Below, one piece after another: positions 50,854 to 60,540 of a DNA stretch of 64,000 bases (position 1 is its first letter; every line of letters begins with the position of its first letter). The stretch spans positions 1,054,001 through 1,118,000 of the forward strand of contig JASGKK010000003.1 in NCBI GenBank assembly GCA_047600605.1, given 5' to 3'. The notes under the pieces are model-generated. The model did no database searches. It was not told where the DNA came from and saw nothing but the letters and a program-made list of their open reading frames with translations. The DNA is from CAYMZZ01 sp047600605 (GTDB lineage Bacteria; Bacteroidota; Bacteroidia; Chitinophagales; Chitinophagaceae). Position numbers and translations under genes: made by a program.

Positions 50854-53800
50854 CTAGCGGGATGCTTTCACCACTCGTTTGTGTATAATACGATCCTTAT
50901 TGATGACCCGCAGGGTATAAGCGCCTGACTGCAGACCGTCTGTGTTATTGATAGTAAAGCTGTTTACACCGGCATAGGCATTCTGCCTTTCGCGATGAAT
51001 CGTTTTTCCGTTCATATCTATCAGTTCTATCAGCAGGTTACTGTTATCAGACAGGTACACATCAAAACGTAACTGATTGGCAAAGGGATTCACCACAGTG
51101 CCAAAAGTGAAGTCTACCAGGTCATTACGAAGCTGCACAATACCGGAATACTTTTTACTGCCATCTGCATGCTGCATCACAATACGATACCAAGCCTTAT
51201 ATACTACACCGCCCGCATCCGTAAATGAGTAGCGGTTAATACTGGCATTGCTGGCGTAACCATCTACATGGCCGACGGGTGTAAACCGCTGACCATCATA
51301 ACTGCGCTCTATTATATAATGATATAAACCCTCTTCTTTTGATGTACTCCAGTTCAGAACAGCATCACGATTGCTGAGACGACCATTGAAAGAAAGCAGA
51401 TCCGTTTTGAGTACCGGCCCGCAATCCATTACAGACAGATTGATAATACTGATCCCGTCAGTCACGCGGCAGGCAGGGCTGCTCAGGTTGCTGCTGGTGG
51501 TTGCTACCAGTACACGATACAGGTCACCGCTATCCGATACGTTGGTATTGGTGGTGGGAATGGTATACGCGGTCACATATTCCCAGCGGTTAAGGGTGCT
51601 GTTATAAACCGGAATACTGTCGCGCGAGGCACCCAGATCAGTCCAGTTGACGCCATTATCGGTACTGCGTTGCCAGATATGATAAGTATAGTTGTCGTAG
51701 TACCCGCGGATAGTATCATATATGGTAAGCGGATTGCCGGTACAAACATTGGGATTGAGCGATGGGGAATAGCTCATATCCGGTAGACAGGTTGATACGG
51801 CGATATCATCAATGGCCCAGTCATTTCCTCCTCCTCCGGGGGCATTATTCCGTATACTGATGATCATCTGTGTTTCGCTGGGTCCCGTTCGGTAGGTAAA
51901 TCCTTTTTTGACCCATTGTCCTGTATAATAAATATCGCCGGTGCTGTAGTAATCATGACCATTGATATTAAAGGTGAGTGTGGGACGTACGCCGGATGAG
52001 TCACCGGGTGCAGTAGGCTCATACCCTACACTGCTTGAACCACGGCCTACAGAGTCGGCACCGCAGGTACGGCAGATATTACGGAACCAGGCTGAATATT
52101 CGTAGGAAGTATTCGGACAAAGATTGCGTACCGTGTCTTTAAATGCGGTATCCGTACGGTAAGATGCATTGATCACTACCATATAGCCACCACTTTGGCC
52201 GGCATTTACATTGGCCGGCAGGTTGCCCTGTAAAGGATTGGATGCTCCTGTGTGATCGCCAATGATATCCCATACGCCAAATACCCGTCGGCCAGAGTTG
52301 GTTTCGTTGGGGTCAATAGAATAAAGCGCTGTAGTGGTGCCGGCACTGGTATTGTTTGACATACCGTAGTAATAATCGCCCGGCGCATTGGCACCAAATG
52401 CAGTATAGGAATAGTTGGTCGGTACTTTTGAAGAGGCCGTGCGGTCCTTGGTAGTGCCCGAGCCAAATGTACCACCACTCTCTGATAAGAGCGAGTTCTG
52501 AACAGCATTATTACAAATACCAAAATCACGGTAGATCATCGCATTTACTGCGGGGAAGGTGATGGTATTGACGGCACTCGCCGGCTGGTTACGATAGCTC
52601 AGGCTACCCCCACCCACACTCACGGTGTTGCCGTAGCCGACAGCATTTACCTGTACGCGGTAAGAGGCGATCAATACGCAGGTAGTACCAAAGATGCTGG
52701 GCCGATCCGTACTTCTCACAGGCCCGCCCACACTGGCAGTGGCACCATTACCAATATTAAAACTTACGGCCGATCCGGTTATACTGGCGGGGTCACTATC
52801 CACAGCATCCGTCCATTGCCGGAAGATCTTTCCTTCATTGGTCAGAACCCGCAGGGTGCCGGGTACATAGGTTGTATTGCTGGGCAGATTATCAGTAAAT
52901 GAAACACCATAGGCATTGTTGGTACGCACAACAAATGTGGCACGGATTTCCAAAACATCATTCGGCTCAATAGTACCACCCGTACCCTGTTTGGTTACGT
53001 TGATATAACTTTTGCCATAGTCAACGGTGGGCGATGAAGTGGTAGGATTTGAAATACAAATACGGAAGGCCCAGTTGGCTCCCGACATAGGAACCGTTGT
53101 GGAGAATACACGTATATAATAAGTAGTACCTACTGTAAGGCCTGCGCCTCCCAGGTCGGTCATCAGATCGAGTGTCGTACCTGTTTTACACATCACAGAG
53201 GTAAGTGAGCCACATGATCCGGAAAATATCTGTATTCCGGCACCCGCTGCAGTGAAGTCTGATCCCAGGTTGGTAAGGGCAATACTGGGAAAAGCATGAG
53301 TAGCAGAAAAACTGAACCATACATCTGGTGCTCCTGCGGGTGCGCAATCGTTCGGCAGCCCGGCAGTGCCCTGCGCATTTAATAAGGTACGGTTGGTACT
53401 GCACCCGCCGCCGACCGTAATACTCGTTGGAGCAGAGCAGTTATCGTTGCCGGGTCGGGCCCCGTCAACTACACAAATGGTAAAAGAGATATTGGAACCG
53501 TTGTTGGCATAGACACGTATATAATAAGTGGCGCCTACGGTAAGGCCCGAAGCAGTATAAGAACTGGTAACGCCACAGTTAATGGAGGTCAGACTGCCAC
53601 AGGTACCCGAAAAAAGCTCAAACCTCCGCTGACTGGAGCCTGCAAGAGTAATAGTGGGGTTGGTGGTTTGTGCGACAAACTGATACCATACATCCGGCTG
53701 ATTGCCGCAGGCATTGCCTGTACCTGTAGTATACGTTGCACCCGAGGTTGAGCCGGATGTCGTCACACAACTGGTTCCTGATGTAAGTACGGTGGCTGTA

Positions 53801-53907
53801 GCACAGGCATTACTTTGTGCATAAAGTGCCGCAGGCAAAAGGACAGGGATGGTGGCTTTTAGTATCGTAAAAAAAGCCCGTCGAAAATGGTAGAGATACG
53901 GGTTCAT
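50854..53907 (-). CDS. Large T9SS-secreted multidomain protein (two N-terminal modules)
   Basis: Secreted protein of 1017 residues, paralogue of the gene at 47113. Signal peptide (to about 31), two Cys-containing modules (about 32-150 and 155-295), the YINVTKQGTGGTIEPNDVLE segment, and the central region with VWDIIGDHTGASN and YEYSAWFRNICRTCGADSVG, then GGGGNDWAIDDIAVSTCLPD. It ends with an FN3-like module (LSFNGRLSNRDAVLNW) and a type A sorting domain (NPFANQLRFDVYL ... GAYTLRVINKDRIIHKRVVK). The central parts of the two proteins are nearly collinear, indicating tandem duplication with module gain or loss. Confidence 0.88.
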   Translation of the reverse strand: MNPYLYHFRRAFFTILKATIPVLLPAALYAQSNACATATVLTSGTSCVTTSGSTSGATYTTGTGNACGNQPDVWYQFVAQTTNPTITLAGSSQRRFELFSGTCGSLTSINCGVTSSYTASGLTVGATYYIRVYANNGSNISFTICVVDGARPGNDNCSAPTSITVGGGCSTNRTLLNAQGTAGLPNDCAPAGAPDVWFSFSATHAFPSIALTNLGSDFTAAGAGIQIFSGSCGSLTSVMCKTGTTLDLMTDLGGAGLTVGTTYYIRVFSTTVPMSGANWAFRICISNPTTSSPTVDYGKSYINVTKQGTGGTIEPNDVLEIRATFVVRTNNAYGVSFTDNLPSNTTYVPGTLRVLTNEGKIFRQWTDAVDSDPASITGSAVSFNIGNGATASVGGPVRSTDRPSIFGTTCVLIASYRVQVNAVGYGNTVSVGGGSLSYRNQPASAVNTITFPAVNAMIYRDFGICNNAVQNSLLSESGGTFGSGTTKDRTASSKVPTNYSYTAFGANAPGDYYYGMSNNTSAGTTTALYSIDPNETNSGRRVFGVWDIIGDHTGASNPLQGNLPANVNAGQSGGYMVVINASYRTDTAFKDTVRNLCPNTSYEYSAWFRNICRTCGADSVGRGSSSVGYEPTAPGDSSGVRPTLTFNINGHDYYSTGDIYYTGQWVKKGFTYRTGPSETQMIISIRNNAPGGGGNDWAIDDIAVSTCLPDMSYSPSLNPNVCTGNPLTIYDTIRGYYDNYTYHIWQRSTDNGVNWTDLGASRDSIPVYNSTLNRWEYVTAYTIPTTNTNVSDSGDLYRVLVATTSSNLSSPACRVTDGISIINLSVMDCGPVLKTDLLSFNGRLSNRDAVLNWSTSKEEGLYHYIIERSYDGQRFTPVGHVDGYASNASINRYSFTDAGGVVYKAWYRIVMQHADGSKKYSGIVQLRNDLVDFTFGTVVNPFANQLRFDVYLSDNSNLLIELIDMNGKTIHRERQNAYAGVNSFTINNTDGLQSGAYTLRVINKDRIIHKRVVKASR

Positions 53908-53944
53908 AAGTGGAAACGCTTGGTTTTTCGGATCAGTGGATGAG

Positions 53945-53952
53945 CAAAATAA
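53945..53952 (-). promoter_or_regulatory. Candidate -7 box TTATTTTG of the T9SS gene at 53907
   Basis: Minus-strand TTATTTTG, same word as at 50668-50661, about 32 nt before the ATG allowing for the start of transcription. Confidence 0.35.
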
Positions 53953-53988
53953 GTGTAATCACATATTTTTTCCAATAGCAAGAATACC

Positions 53989-54027
53989 CCACTTTAATAA
54001 GTGTAAATACTAAGTGAGATAAAGTGG
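53989..54027. promoter_or_regulatory. Inverted repeat between divergent T9SS genes
   Basis: CCACTTTA (53989-53996) and TAAAGTGG (54020-54027) are exact reverse complements, with AAGTGTAAATACTAAGTG between them holding an inner AAGTG dyad. It is in the 180-bp gap between two divergently transcribed paralogues and may be a shared operator. Confidence 0.4.
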
Positions 54028-54087
54028 TTTTACTCTTAGAGAATTTGCAAAGGGTTGTTAATTTGTGCCCTGAAATCCACCGATCAA

Positions 54088-57000
54088 ATGAAAAAACCAT
54101 TACTCTTTGCCGCCTTGTTGGCTTCACAACTGGCGTTTTCTCAAGCCTCTACCGATGTTTGTTCCAGCAATACCATCATTACCGTAGGTAGTAGCTGTAC
54201 ACCAGTTACAGGTAACCTATACAATGCAACCGAAGGAGGAGCCACTTCAACATGTGGCAGGCGCTATGATATGTGGTACCGTTTTACGGTACCAGCTAAT
54301 TCCAATATGGTTCGTATACAGGTCACCCTACCTGCTACCAGTGTCGGGTTGACAACAGGCAATACCTATGTAGAGGTATTTAATACAAGCGCTTGCGGTT
54401 CTGTAGCAGCCGGAGTTTCGCTTACATGTGCTAGCATCGCCTCCCCCCGGTTTTATAGCGGGTTGACTGCGGGTGGTACTTATTACATGCGCGTATTTAC
54501 TACCGGTAATCCTAATACGGCACCTGCTTCCAGGTATGATTTTTCGCTTTGTATTACTTCTAATGATAACTGTAATACGGCTGCAACCCTGGAGCCGAAC
54601 ACAGGTCAGGTTTATTCAGTGCAGGGTGCATTAGGTACTGTGGGTACCATACCTACAGGTTGTGCCACCGGTACATCAGATGATGACGTATGGTTCAAGT
54701 TTACTTCTATCAGTCATATTGCCAATGTAGCGCTGAGTGCACTGGGCAGCAACCTCAATACTTCGGGAGCACGTTTCCAGGTATTCAGTGGCAGTTGCGG
54801 ATCACTGACGTCGATCGCCTGCGGCAGTGGTACCACATCATTGCAGGTGCTGGGTCTCAATATCAATGAAACTTATTTCGTGCGGGTTTATTCAGCGGGC
54901 AATACGGCTATTACCAGTAATGGGAATTTCAATATCCAGGTTACCCAGACGGCACCCACGAGAGTCACCGAGACCAGCCGGACCAACGAATTATTCAAAC
55001 AGAGCATACTTTCGCCCTCTGGTTTACTGAGCGATCCCTGGGAGATTACCTATGGACCGGATAATATGCTGTGGGTGACGGAATCAAAAGGATACCGGGT
55101 TTACCGTATCAATCCTGCCAATGGTAACCGCACCATGGTACTCAACATTTCCCAGGGCAGCACTTTCTTCAGCAGCACAACAGATCAGGCATTCAATGTA
55201 CAATTCAATGTTGGCTCACTTAAGCCACAGGGAGGTCTTGCCGGACTGGCTGTGCACCCCAAATTTCTGGATCCTACAGATCCCAAAAATTATGTGTACA
55301 TATCTTACATACATACATCTCTCGGCGGATCGTCACCAACAGGTATCTTTTTCCGTAACCGTATAGTAAGATTTACCTATAATACGACCACCGGCTTGCT
55401 GGAGTCGCCCGAATCTATCTGCGATACACTGCCTGGTAGCAGTGACCACAACAGTCAGCGCATGATCATCGCTCCCGTAGGTGGTAAAGATTACCTGTTT
55501 TATGCAGCAGGTGATATGGGTGCTGGTCAGTTTGGCAATAAAGACCGTCCCATACATGCCCAGGAGCCCGGCTATTATGAAGGGAAAATTCTCCGCTATA
55601 ACCTGGAGCCTGATCCGCTTATATCCGATACCTATGCCAAATGGGTACCGACAGATAATCCCTACAGTTCAACAAGTGCAGTATGGGCTATTGGTATCCG
55701 CAACAATCAGGGTTTTGCTTACGACGCCCAGAAAGGAATTTTGTATGGCTCTTCACACGGCCCTTATAGTGACGATGAAATAAATGTGATAGAAAAAGGA
55801 AAGAACTATGGTCACCCCATAGTAATTGGTTACGCTGCTGATGAAAATTATAATGATGCGTCTGCCGGTACCAACAATACCATCTCTGCCTGTCCGAAAA
55901 TTGTTTCCGAATCAGCCAATGCTGCATTGATCGGCAGCAGCTATAAGGATCCGCTTTTTTCTGCCTATGCCCGTCCTAAAGCGGAGATACAGGCTATTTG
56001 GGCAACCAATAGCCCTCCCGGCAATGGTGGCTGGCCTTCCGAAGGCTGGTCAGGTCTCGACATCTATAAAAAAACAGTGATTCCCGGCTGGAAAAATTCG
56101 TTACTGGCTGCCTCACTCAAATGGGGACGGATTGTACGGTTTAAACTGGGATCAGATGGTAATAGCATTTTGCCAATCGGAACCAAGGATACAGTCAGCT
56201 ATTTCGGTAGCAGAAACCGTTTCCGCGATCTGGCCTTTGATCCGAATGGCCGCGATATCTACGTGATCATGGACGCCTCTACGAGCACCTCAGGCCCCAG
56301 TGCCGCCAATCCGACGGTAAATGATTGCCTGGGATGCGTACAGAAATATACATTCCTCGGATACAAAGACAACGGAGGTACCAGTACCATCCCTGCATAT
56401 ATTGAAGTATCTGATCCCGGTACCAACAATACCTGTGTGCCGGTAAATTCAATAACCATAAACGACGATAACAACAATATCTGGGTGCCTATTACCGGAC
56501 CCGATGGAAATGTAGTGGCAGAGATTAAAGCCAATGGACAAAACCTGGGCGTGGTTACAGCTTCTGTTTACAAGAGCAGCACAGGCACACTCCGTCGTCA
56601 TAATAATAAACGCTACCTCGACCGTAACATAACCATTACACCGGCTGTGCAACCCAGTGCCGATGTAAATATCCGGCTGTATATTTCCAAAGCCGAACTG
56701 CAGGCCATGGTTGATGATGACCTGAGCGGAATTTCTGAAATAGGCGACTTGAAGATTCTGAAGAATAATGATAATTGCCGTGGTACGATTGGCTCCAATA
56801 CCACCATGATTGATCCTGATCAGAATTTTACTACCACGCATGGCACAGATGGCTATGTAGTACAGGGTGACATCAGTTCTTTCTCTTCCTTCTACTTTGG
56901 CGCAGCATTGATCTCATTGCCACTGGACCTGCTTACCTTCAAAGGCACATTGATAAATAACGCCACCCTGCTGGAATGGGAAACTGCCAACGAGAAAAAT

Positions 57001-57474
57001 ACAGACCAGTTTATCATTGAGCGCAGTCTTGATGGACGTAACTATACAACGATAGGAACTGTTGCTGCAGCCGGCAATAGCAGCGCTAATCTGAAGTATA
57101 ACTACACAGATGGTACAATATCCACGCTGCCCAGCAATGTGGTATACTATCGTCTGAAGATGATGAACCAGGATGGAAGCTTTAGCTACTCTACCGTAGT
57201 AAGAATCACACTTACCGACCTGGCTGGCCGTCTCTCTGTGTATCCTAACCCTGCCAGCAGCTCGACAAACGTAAGTTTCAATGCCAGTAAGGCAGGCGCT
57301 GCCAGCTGGAAACTGATCAATAAATCAGGGGCTACCGTAATGCAGGGTTCTGTAAACCTGAAAACAGGCAAAAACCTGATCCCGCTCAATATTCAGCACC
57401 TGGCGGCTGGTACCTATCATTTCATATTTACCGGCACAGATATCAATAAGAATATAAATATTCAAAAGCTTTAA
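54088..57474 (+). CDS. T9SS-secreted glucose/sorbosone dehydrogenase-like protein
   Basis: Secreted protein of 1128 residues. After the signal peptide (MKKPLLFAALLASQLAFS) come two Cys-containing modules like those of its neighbours (about 22-290). Then follows a six-bladed PQQ-type glucose/sorbosone dehydrogenase domain (about 300-745) with WEITYGPDNMLWVTE, GGLAGLAVHPKFL, YLFYAAGDMGAG, GKILRYNL, WAIGIRNNQGFAYD and DDEINVIEKGKNYGHP. Next are a beta-rich segment, the FN3-like module (LTFKGTLINNATLLEWET) and a type A sorting domain (YPNPASSSTNVSF ... INIQKL). The likely role is extracellular sugar oxidation (inference). Start chosen at ATG 54088; TTAATTTG at 54058 may be the -7 box. Confidence 0.88.
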   Translation: MKKPLLFAALLASQLAFSQASTDVCSSNTIITVGSSCTPVTGNLYNATEGGATSTCGRRYDMWYRFTVPANSNMVRIQVTLPATSVGLTTGNTYVEVFNTSACGSVAAGVSLTCASIASPRFYSGLTAGGTYYMRVFTTGNPNTAPASRYDFSLCITSNDNCNTAATLEPNTGQVYSVQGALGTVGTIPTGCATGTSDDDVWFKFTSISHIANVALSALGSNLNTSGARFQVFSGSCGSLTSIACGSGTTSLQVLGLNINETYFVRVYSAGNTAITSNGNFNIQVTQTAPTRVTETSRTNELFKQSILSPSGLLSDPWEITYGPDNMLWVTESKGYRVYRINPANGNRTMVLNISQGSTFFSSTTDQAFNVQFNVGSLKPQGGLAGLAVHPKFLDPTDPKNYVYISYIHTSLGGSSPTGIFFRNRIVRFTYNTTTGLLESPESICDTLPGSSDHNSQRMIIAPVGGKDYLFYAAGDMGAGQFGNKDRPIHAQEPGYYEGKILRYNLEPDPLISDTYAKWVPTDNPYSSTSAVWAIGIRNNQGFAYDAQKGILYGSSHGPYSDDEINVIEKGKNYGHPIVIGYAADENYNDASAGTNNTISACPKIVSESANAALIGSSYKDPLFSAYARPKAEIQAIWATNSPPGNGGWPSEGWSGLDIYKKTVIPGWKNSLLAASLKWGRIVRFKLGSDGNSILPIGTKDTVSYFGSRNRFRDLAFDPNGRDIYVIMDASTSTSGPSAANPTVNDCLGCVQKYTFLGYKDNGGTSTIPAYIEVSDPGTNNTCVPVNSITINDDNNNIWVPITGPDGNVVAEIKANGQNLGVVTASVYKSSTGTLRRHNNKRYLDRNITITPAVQPSADVNIRLYISKAELQAMVDDDLSGISEIGDLKILKNNDNCRGTIGSNTTMIDPDQNFTTTHGTDGYVVQGDISSFSSFYFGAALISLPLDLLTFKGTLINNATLLEWETANEKNTDQFIIERSLDGRNYTTIGTVAAAGNSSANLKYNYTDGTISTLPSNVVYYRLKMMNQDGSFSYSTVVRITLTDLAGRLSVYPNPASSSTNVSFNASKAGAASWKLINKSGATVMQGSVNLKTGKNLIPLNIQHLAAGTYHFIFTGTDINKNINIQKL

Positions 57475-57502
57475 TACTGTTCGGTCTCATTTTGTGTGTC
57501 AG

Positions 57503-57528
57503 AGCCCTGTCAGCAGACAGGGCTTTTT
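57503..57528 (+). terminator. Intrinsic terminator
   Basis: AGCCCTGTC (57503-57511), AGCA, GACAGGGCT (57516-57524), then five Ts. Perfect 9-bp stem 29 nt after the dehydrogenase gene. Confidence 0.92.
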
Positions 57529-57701
57529 CGTTAGGCAAATACACTTAATACTAATTGACAGATACTGCATTTTTCGAGAGTAAATTGCGTGGAAGTACTC
57601 TTTTCCTGTATAAACAGGGTATCGAACTTCGGAATCAAATACAGGGATACGTAATTTGTAGTTAATTGACCGGCAATAAACAGGCTGTCAAATCCAAACC
57701 T

Positions 57702-60506
57702 ATGAGACCAAACCTGATCGCATTGATAATGCTGTTGAGCAGTACTTACTGTATTGCACAGTCATATAGCACCGTTAAGATCAACATGCCTGCTTTCAAA
57801 GCAGAACGCTCCTCACTGATTGGGTTACTGGAACTCGATCATTATCAACAGACAGAAGATAATAATATCATCGTTGAAATAGGGCCCCGCGAAATGCAGC
57901 GGCTGCAGCAATCAGGATATAAATATCAGGTACTGGTAGCCGATCTGCGTCGCGAGCGTCAGCAGGAAAATGCCCGCTATTACGAAGCACGCAGTAAAGG
58001 TTTGCCGGCAGATGAAACAGCCAGCCGCCTGGCATTTGAACAAACAGGTAAAACCGTTGACCAGATCATTGCCACACCCGCAGCATTTGAGGTGAAATCA
58101 ACATTTGGCGGGTATTACAGCTTTGCCGAAATGAATACAGCCATGAATCAGCTGGTGGCTGCATACCCGGGACTGGCCACTAAATTTTCTGTCGGACAGT
58201 CGCACCAGGGCAATGATATCTGGTGTGTGAAAATTTCAGATAACCCCGGTACAGATGAAACAAATGAACCGGAAGTACTTTTTATAGGTCTTCAGCATGC
58301 CCGCGAAGCCATTGGCGGATCAAGCATGCTCTTTTTTATGCAGTATCTCTGTGAAAATTATGCCACCAATGCCGCAGTACGCGATCTTGTCAATAACCGG
58401 GAAATATTTATTATCCCCTGCATGAATCCCGATGGCTGGGAGTATAACCGTCAGAATGGTGGAGTTGGTGCAGGCTGGCGTAAAAACAGGCGCAATAATC
58501 CCGGCTCAGATGAAGGAGTCGATCTTAACCGCAACTGGGGCTGGGACTGGGGCAACTGTTCTTCACCTATTCAGGGCGCAGCTTCTTCGTGTGGCAGCAG
58601 TTCTTATGCGTCCGATACTTATTACGGGCCTTCTGCATTTTCCGAACCGGAGACACAGGCCATTCGCGATTTCACTTATAGTCATCATCTGGTGGCGATG
58701 ATCGATCAGCATGCCTATGGGCCTTATTACTCTTTGCCATTTGGAAGACCCAGTCTTTCTACCAACGTAATGGATCCGCTCGATGACAAGTATTATACCT
58801 ATATATCATCTGCTATGGGTACATACAACGGCATGCGTGCCGGAGACAGCTACCAGGCGCTTGACTATGAGGTAGCGGGTGGTGTAAAAGACTGGATGCT
58901 GAAAGGAAATATCGGCTCAGGCAGCAAAGGAAAAGTTATGGGCCTGACAGGCGAAGGCGGTGCCGGTGGTGGTACCGGTGGCGGCTATGGAAGTTTCTGG
59001 CCACCGGCTTCACAGATCATTAATCTCAGCAAAGGCATCGTGTTTCAGAATCTTCAATTGCTGTATGCCGCCGGCTCATATGTAGACCTGCAGGATGTAT
59101 CTGATATGCGTGTGACCAGCCTTAGCGGAAGCTTTGGATTTTCTGCAACCCGTGTGGGTCTTGCCGATGCACCCGTGAAGATTTCATTGATACCACTGGA
59201 AAATATTGCAACCGTAGGGGCTCCTGTTACGATCAGCAGCATGCCTGGTTATTTTGACAAACAAACTGCAACGGTGAATTATACACTGCCGGCAGCATTG
59301 GGCAACGGGCAACGTATCCGGTATGCATGGCGTATAGAAACAGGGGGCGTTACCTACTACGATACCGTCACCAAATTTTATAACCCGGTGACGCTGCTCT
59401 ACGACAACATGGAAGGTAGCTTTAGCGACAACTGGATCAACAATTCAACTTCAGGAGCCTGGGGCCTGACAGCATCCGGTACCGGTTATGGAGGAGGAAG
59501 CAGCCGTGCACTATCCGAATCGCCTGTTGGCAAGTATGGTTCTTCTACTACACGCATGGCCATTTATAAACAATCTTTTGATCTCAGCGATGCTACGGCT
59601 TCCTGGCTTAGTTTTCAGGTGCGGCACCGTGCAGAAAATTTCAGAGACAAACTGCAGATACAGGTAAGTACCAACAGCACCAATGGAGTTGATGGCACCT
59701 GGATAGCCGTGGCGGGTACTACCACCGTGCAGGAACCCGGCACACTCGATGGAAGCACGATCAACGGTATACCTGCACTGACGGGGGTAAAGGAAGAATG
59801 GACCCGCGAGTTATTTGATCTCGGTGCGTTTACCGGTCACAATGCTGTATGGCTGCGGTTTGTATTCACCGCCGGACCGACCAATAGTTTTTATTTCAGT
59901 GAAGATGACGGTTTTTATATTGATGAGCTCAGTCTCGTGAAAAGCACGGTACCGCTGCTGACATTGCCGGTACATTTCACCGGATTTACAGCACAGTTGC
60001 AGCAGGATGCTACTGTACGCCTGCAGTGGTGGGCGCAGACAGATGCGCAGCATGCTTATTTTGAAGTAGAGAAATCGGCGGATGGAGCCCGTTTTACAGC
60101 TATTGGCAAAGGCCCGTCCACAACGCCTTATACATTTATCGATCCCGCTCCTTATGCGGGTGCCAATTATTATCGTATCAAACAGGTAGACAGGGATGGG
60201 GCGGTCACCTACTCCGCTATTGTGCTGGTCAACTATCAGTTAAAAGCAGCACAAGTGCAGTTGTTTCCCAATCCGGCAGGCAAACAGGTCGACATTCGTA
60301 TACTCACTGCGCAACCCGGACGCTATAACCTGCGTATAACGGATTATGCGGGGCGTGAGGTAAAGCAGGCAACCATCTGGGTTACACCCGGCAGCGCATC
60401 CACCACTATTGATATTGCTGCTTTGTCGGCGCAGCTCTATATCGTCAACCTGTACGATCAGTCGGGACGGCCTATTGCCACACGGCAACTGGTGGTGAGC
60501 CGATGA
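57702..60506 (+). CDS. T9SS-secreted M14 zinc carboxypeptidase
   Basis: Extracellular metallopeptidase of 934 residues. Signal peptide (to about 20), pro-region (about 21-125) and M14 domain (about 130-455) with zinc ligands H199-A-R-E202 (QHAREAIGG) and H337 (DQHAYGPY), the substrate-binding NPDGWEYNR and DLNRNWGWDWG, and the catalytic E418 in TGEGGAGGG. A jelly-roll-like domain (about 565-750), an FN3-like module (TGFTAQLQQDATVRLQWW) and a type A sorting domain (FPNPAGKQVDIRIL ... ATRQLVVSR) follow. It probably degrades peptides outside the cell. Start chosen at ATG 57702, ahead of the signal peptide. Confidence 0.93.
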   Translation: MRPNLIALIMLLSSTYCIAQSYSTVKINMPAFKAERSSLIGLLELDHYQQTEDNNIIVEIGPREMQRLQQSGYKYQVLVADLRRERQQENARYYEARSKGLPADETASRLAFEQTGKTVDQIIATPAAFEVKSTFGGYYSFAEMNTAMNQLVAAYPGLATKFSVGQSHQGNDIWCVKISDNPGTDETNEPEVLFIGLQHAREAIGGSSMLFFMQYLCENYATNAAVRDLVNNREIFIIPCMNPDGWEYNRQNGGVGAGWRKNRRNNPGSDEGVDLNRNWGWDWGNCSSPIQGAASSCGSSSYASDTYYGPSAFSEPETQAIRDFTYSHHLVAMIDQHAYGPYYSLPFGRPSLSTNVMDPLDDKYYTYISSAMGTYNGMRAGDSYQALDYEVAGGVKDWMLKGNIGSGSKGKVMGLTGEGGAGGGTGGGYGSFWPPASQIINLSKGIVFQNLQLLYAAGSYVDLQDVSDMRVTSLSGSFGFSATRVGLADAPVKISLIPLENIATVGAPVTISSMPGYFDKQTATVNYTLPAALGNGQRIRYAWRIETGGVTYYDTVTKFYNPVTLLYDNMEGSFSDNWINNSTSGAWGLTASGTGYGGGSSRALSESPVGKYGSSTTRMAIYKQSFDLSDATASWLSFQVRHRAENFRDKLQIQVSTNSTNGVDGTWIAVAGTTTVQEPGTLDGSTINGIPALTGVKEEWTRELFDLGAFTGHNAVWLRFVFTAGPTNSFYFSEDDGFYIDELSLVKSTVPLLTLPVHFTGFTAQLQQDATVRLQWWAQTDAQHAYFEVEKSADGARFTAIGKGPSTTPYTFIDPAPYAGANYYRIKQVDRDGAVTYSAIVLVNYQLKAAQVQLFPNPAGKQVDIRILTAQPGRYNLRITDYAGREVKQATIWVTPGSASTTIDIAALSAQLYIVNLYDQSGRPIATRQLVVSR

Positions 60507-60527
60507 TCTGTTGTGCGGTGCATGTGC

Positions 60528-60535
60528 TAACTTTG
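60528..60535 (+). promoter_or_regulatory. -7 promoter box TAACTTTG of rsmA
   Basis: Exact TAnnTTTG match that ends only 5 bp before the rsmA ATG (60541). If used, transcription would start at or next to the start codon, that is, a leaderless mRNA. Confidence 0.5.
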
Positions 60536-60540
60536 CCGCC

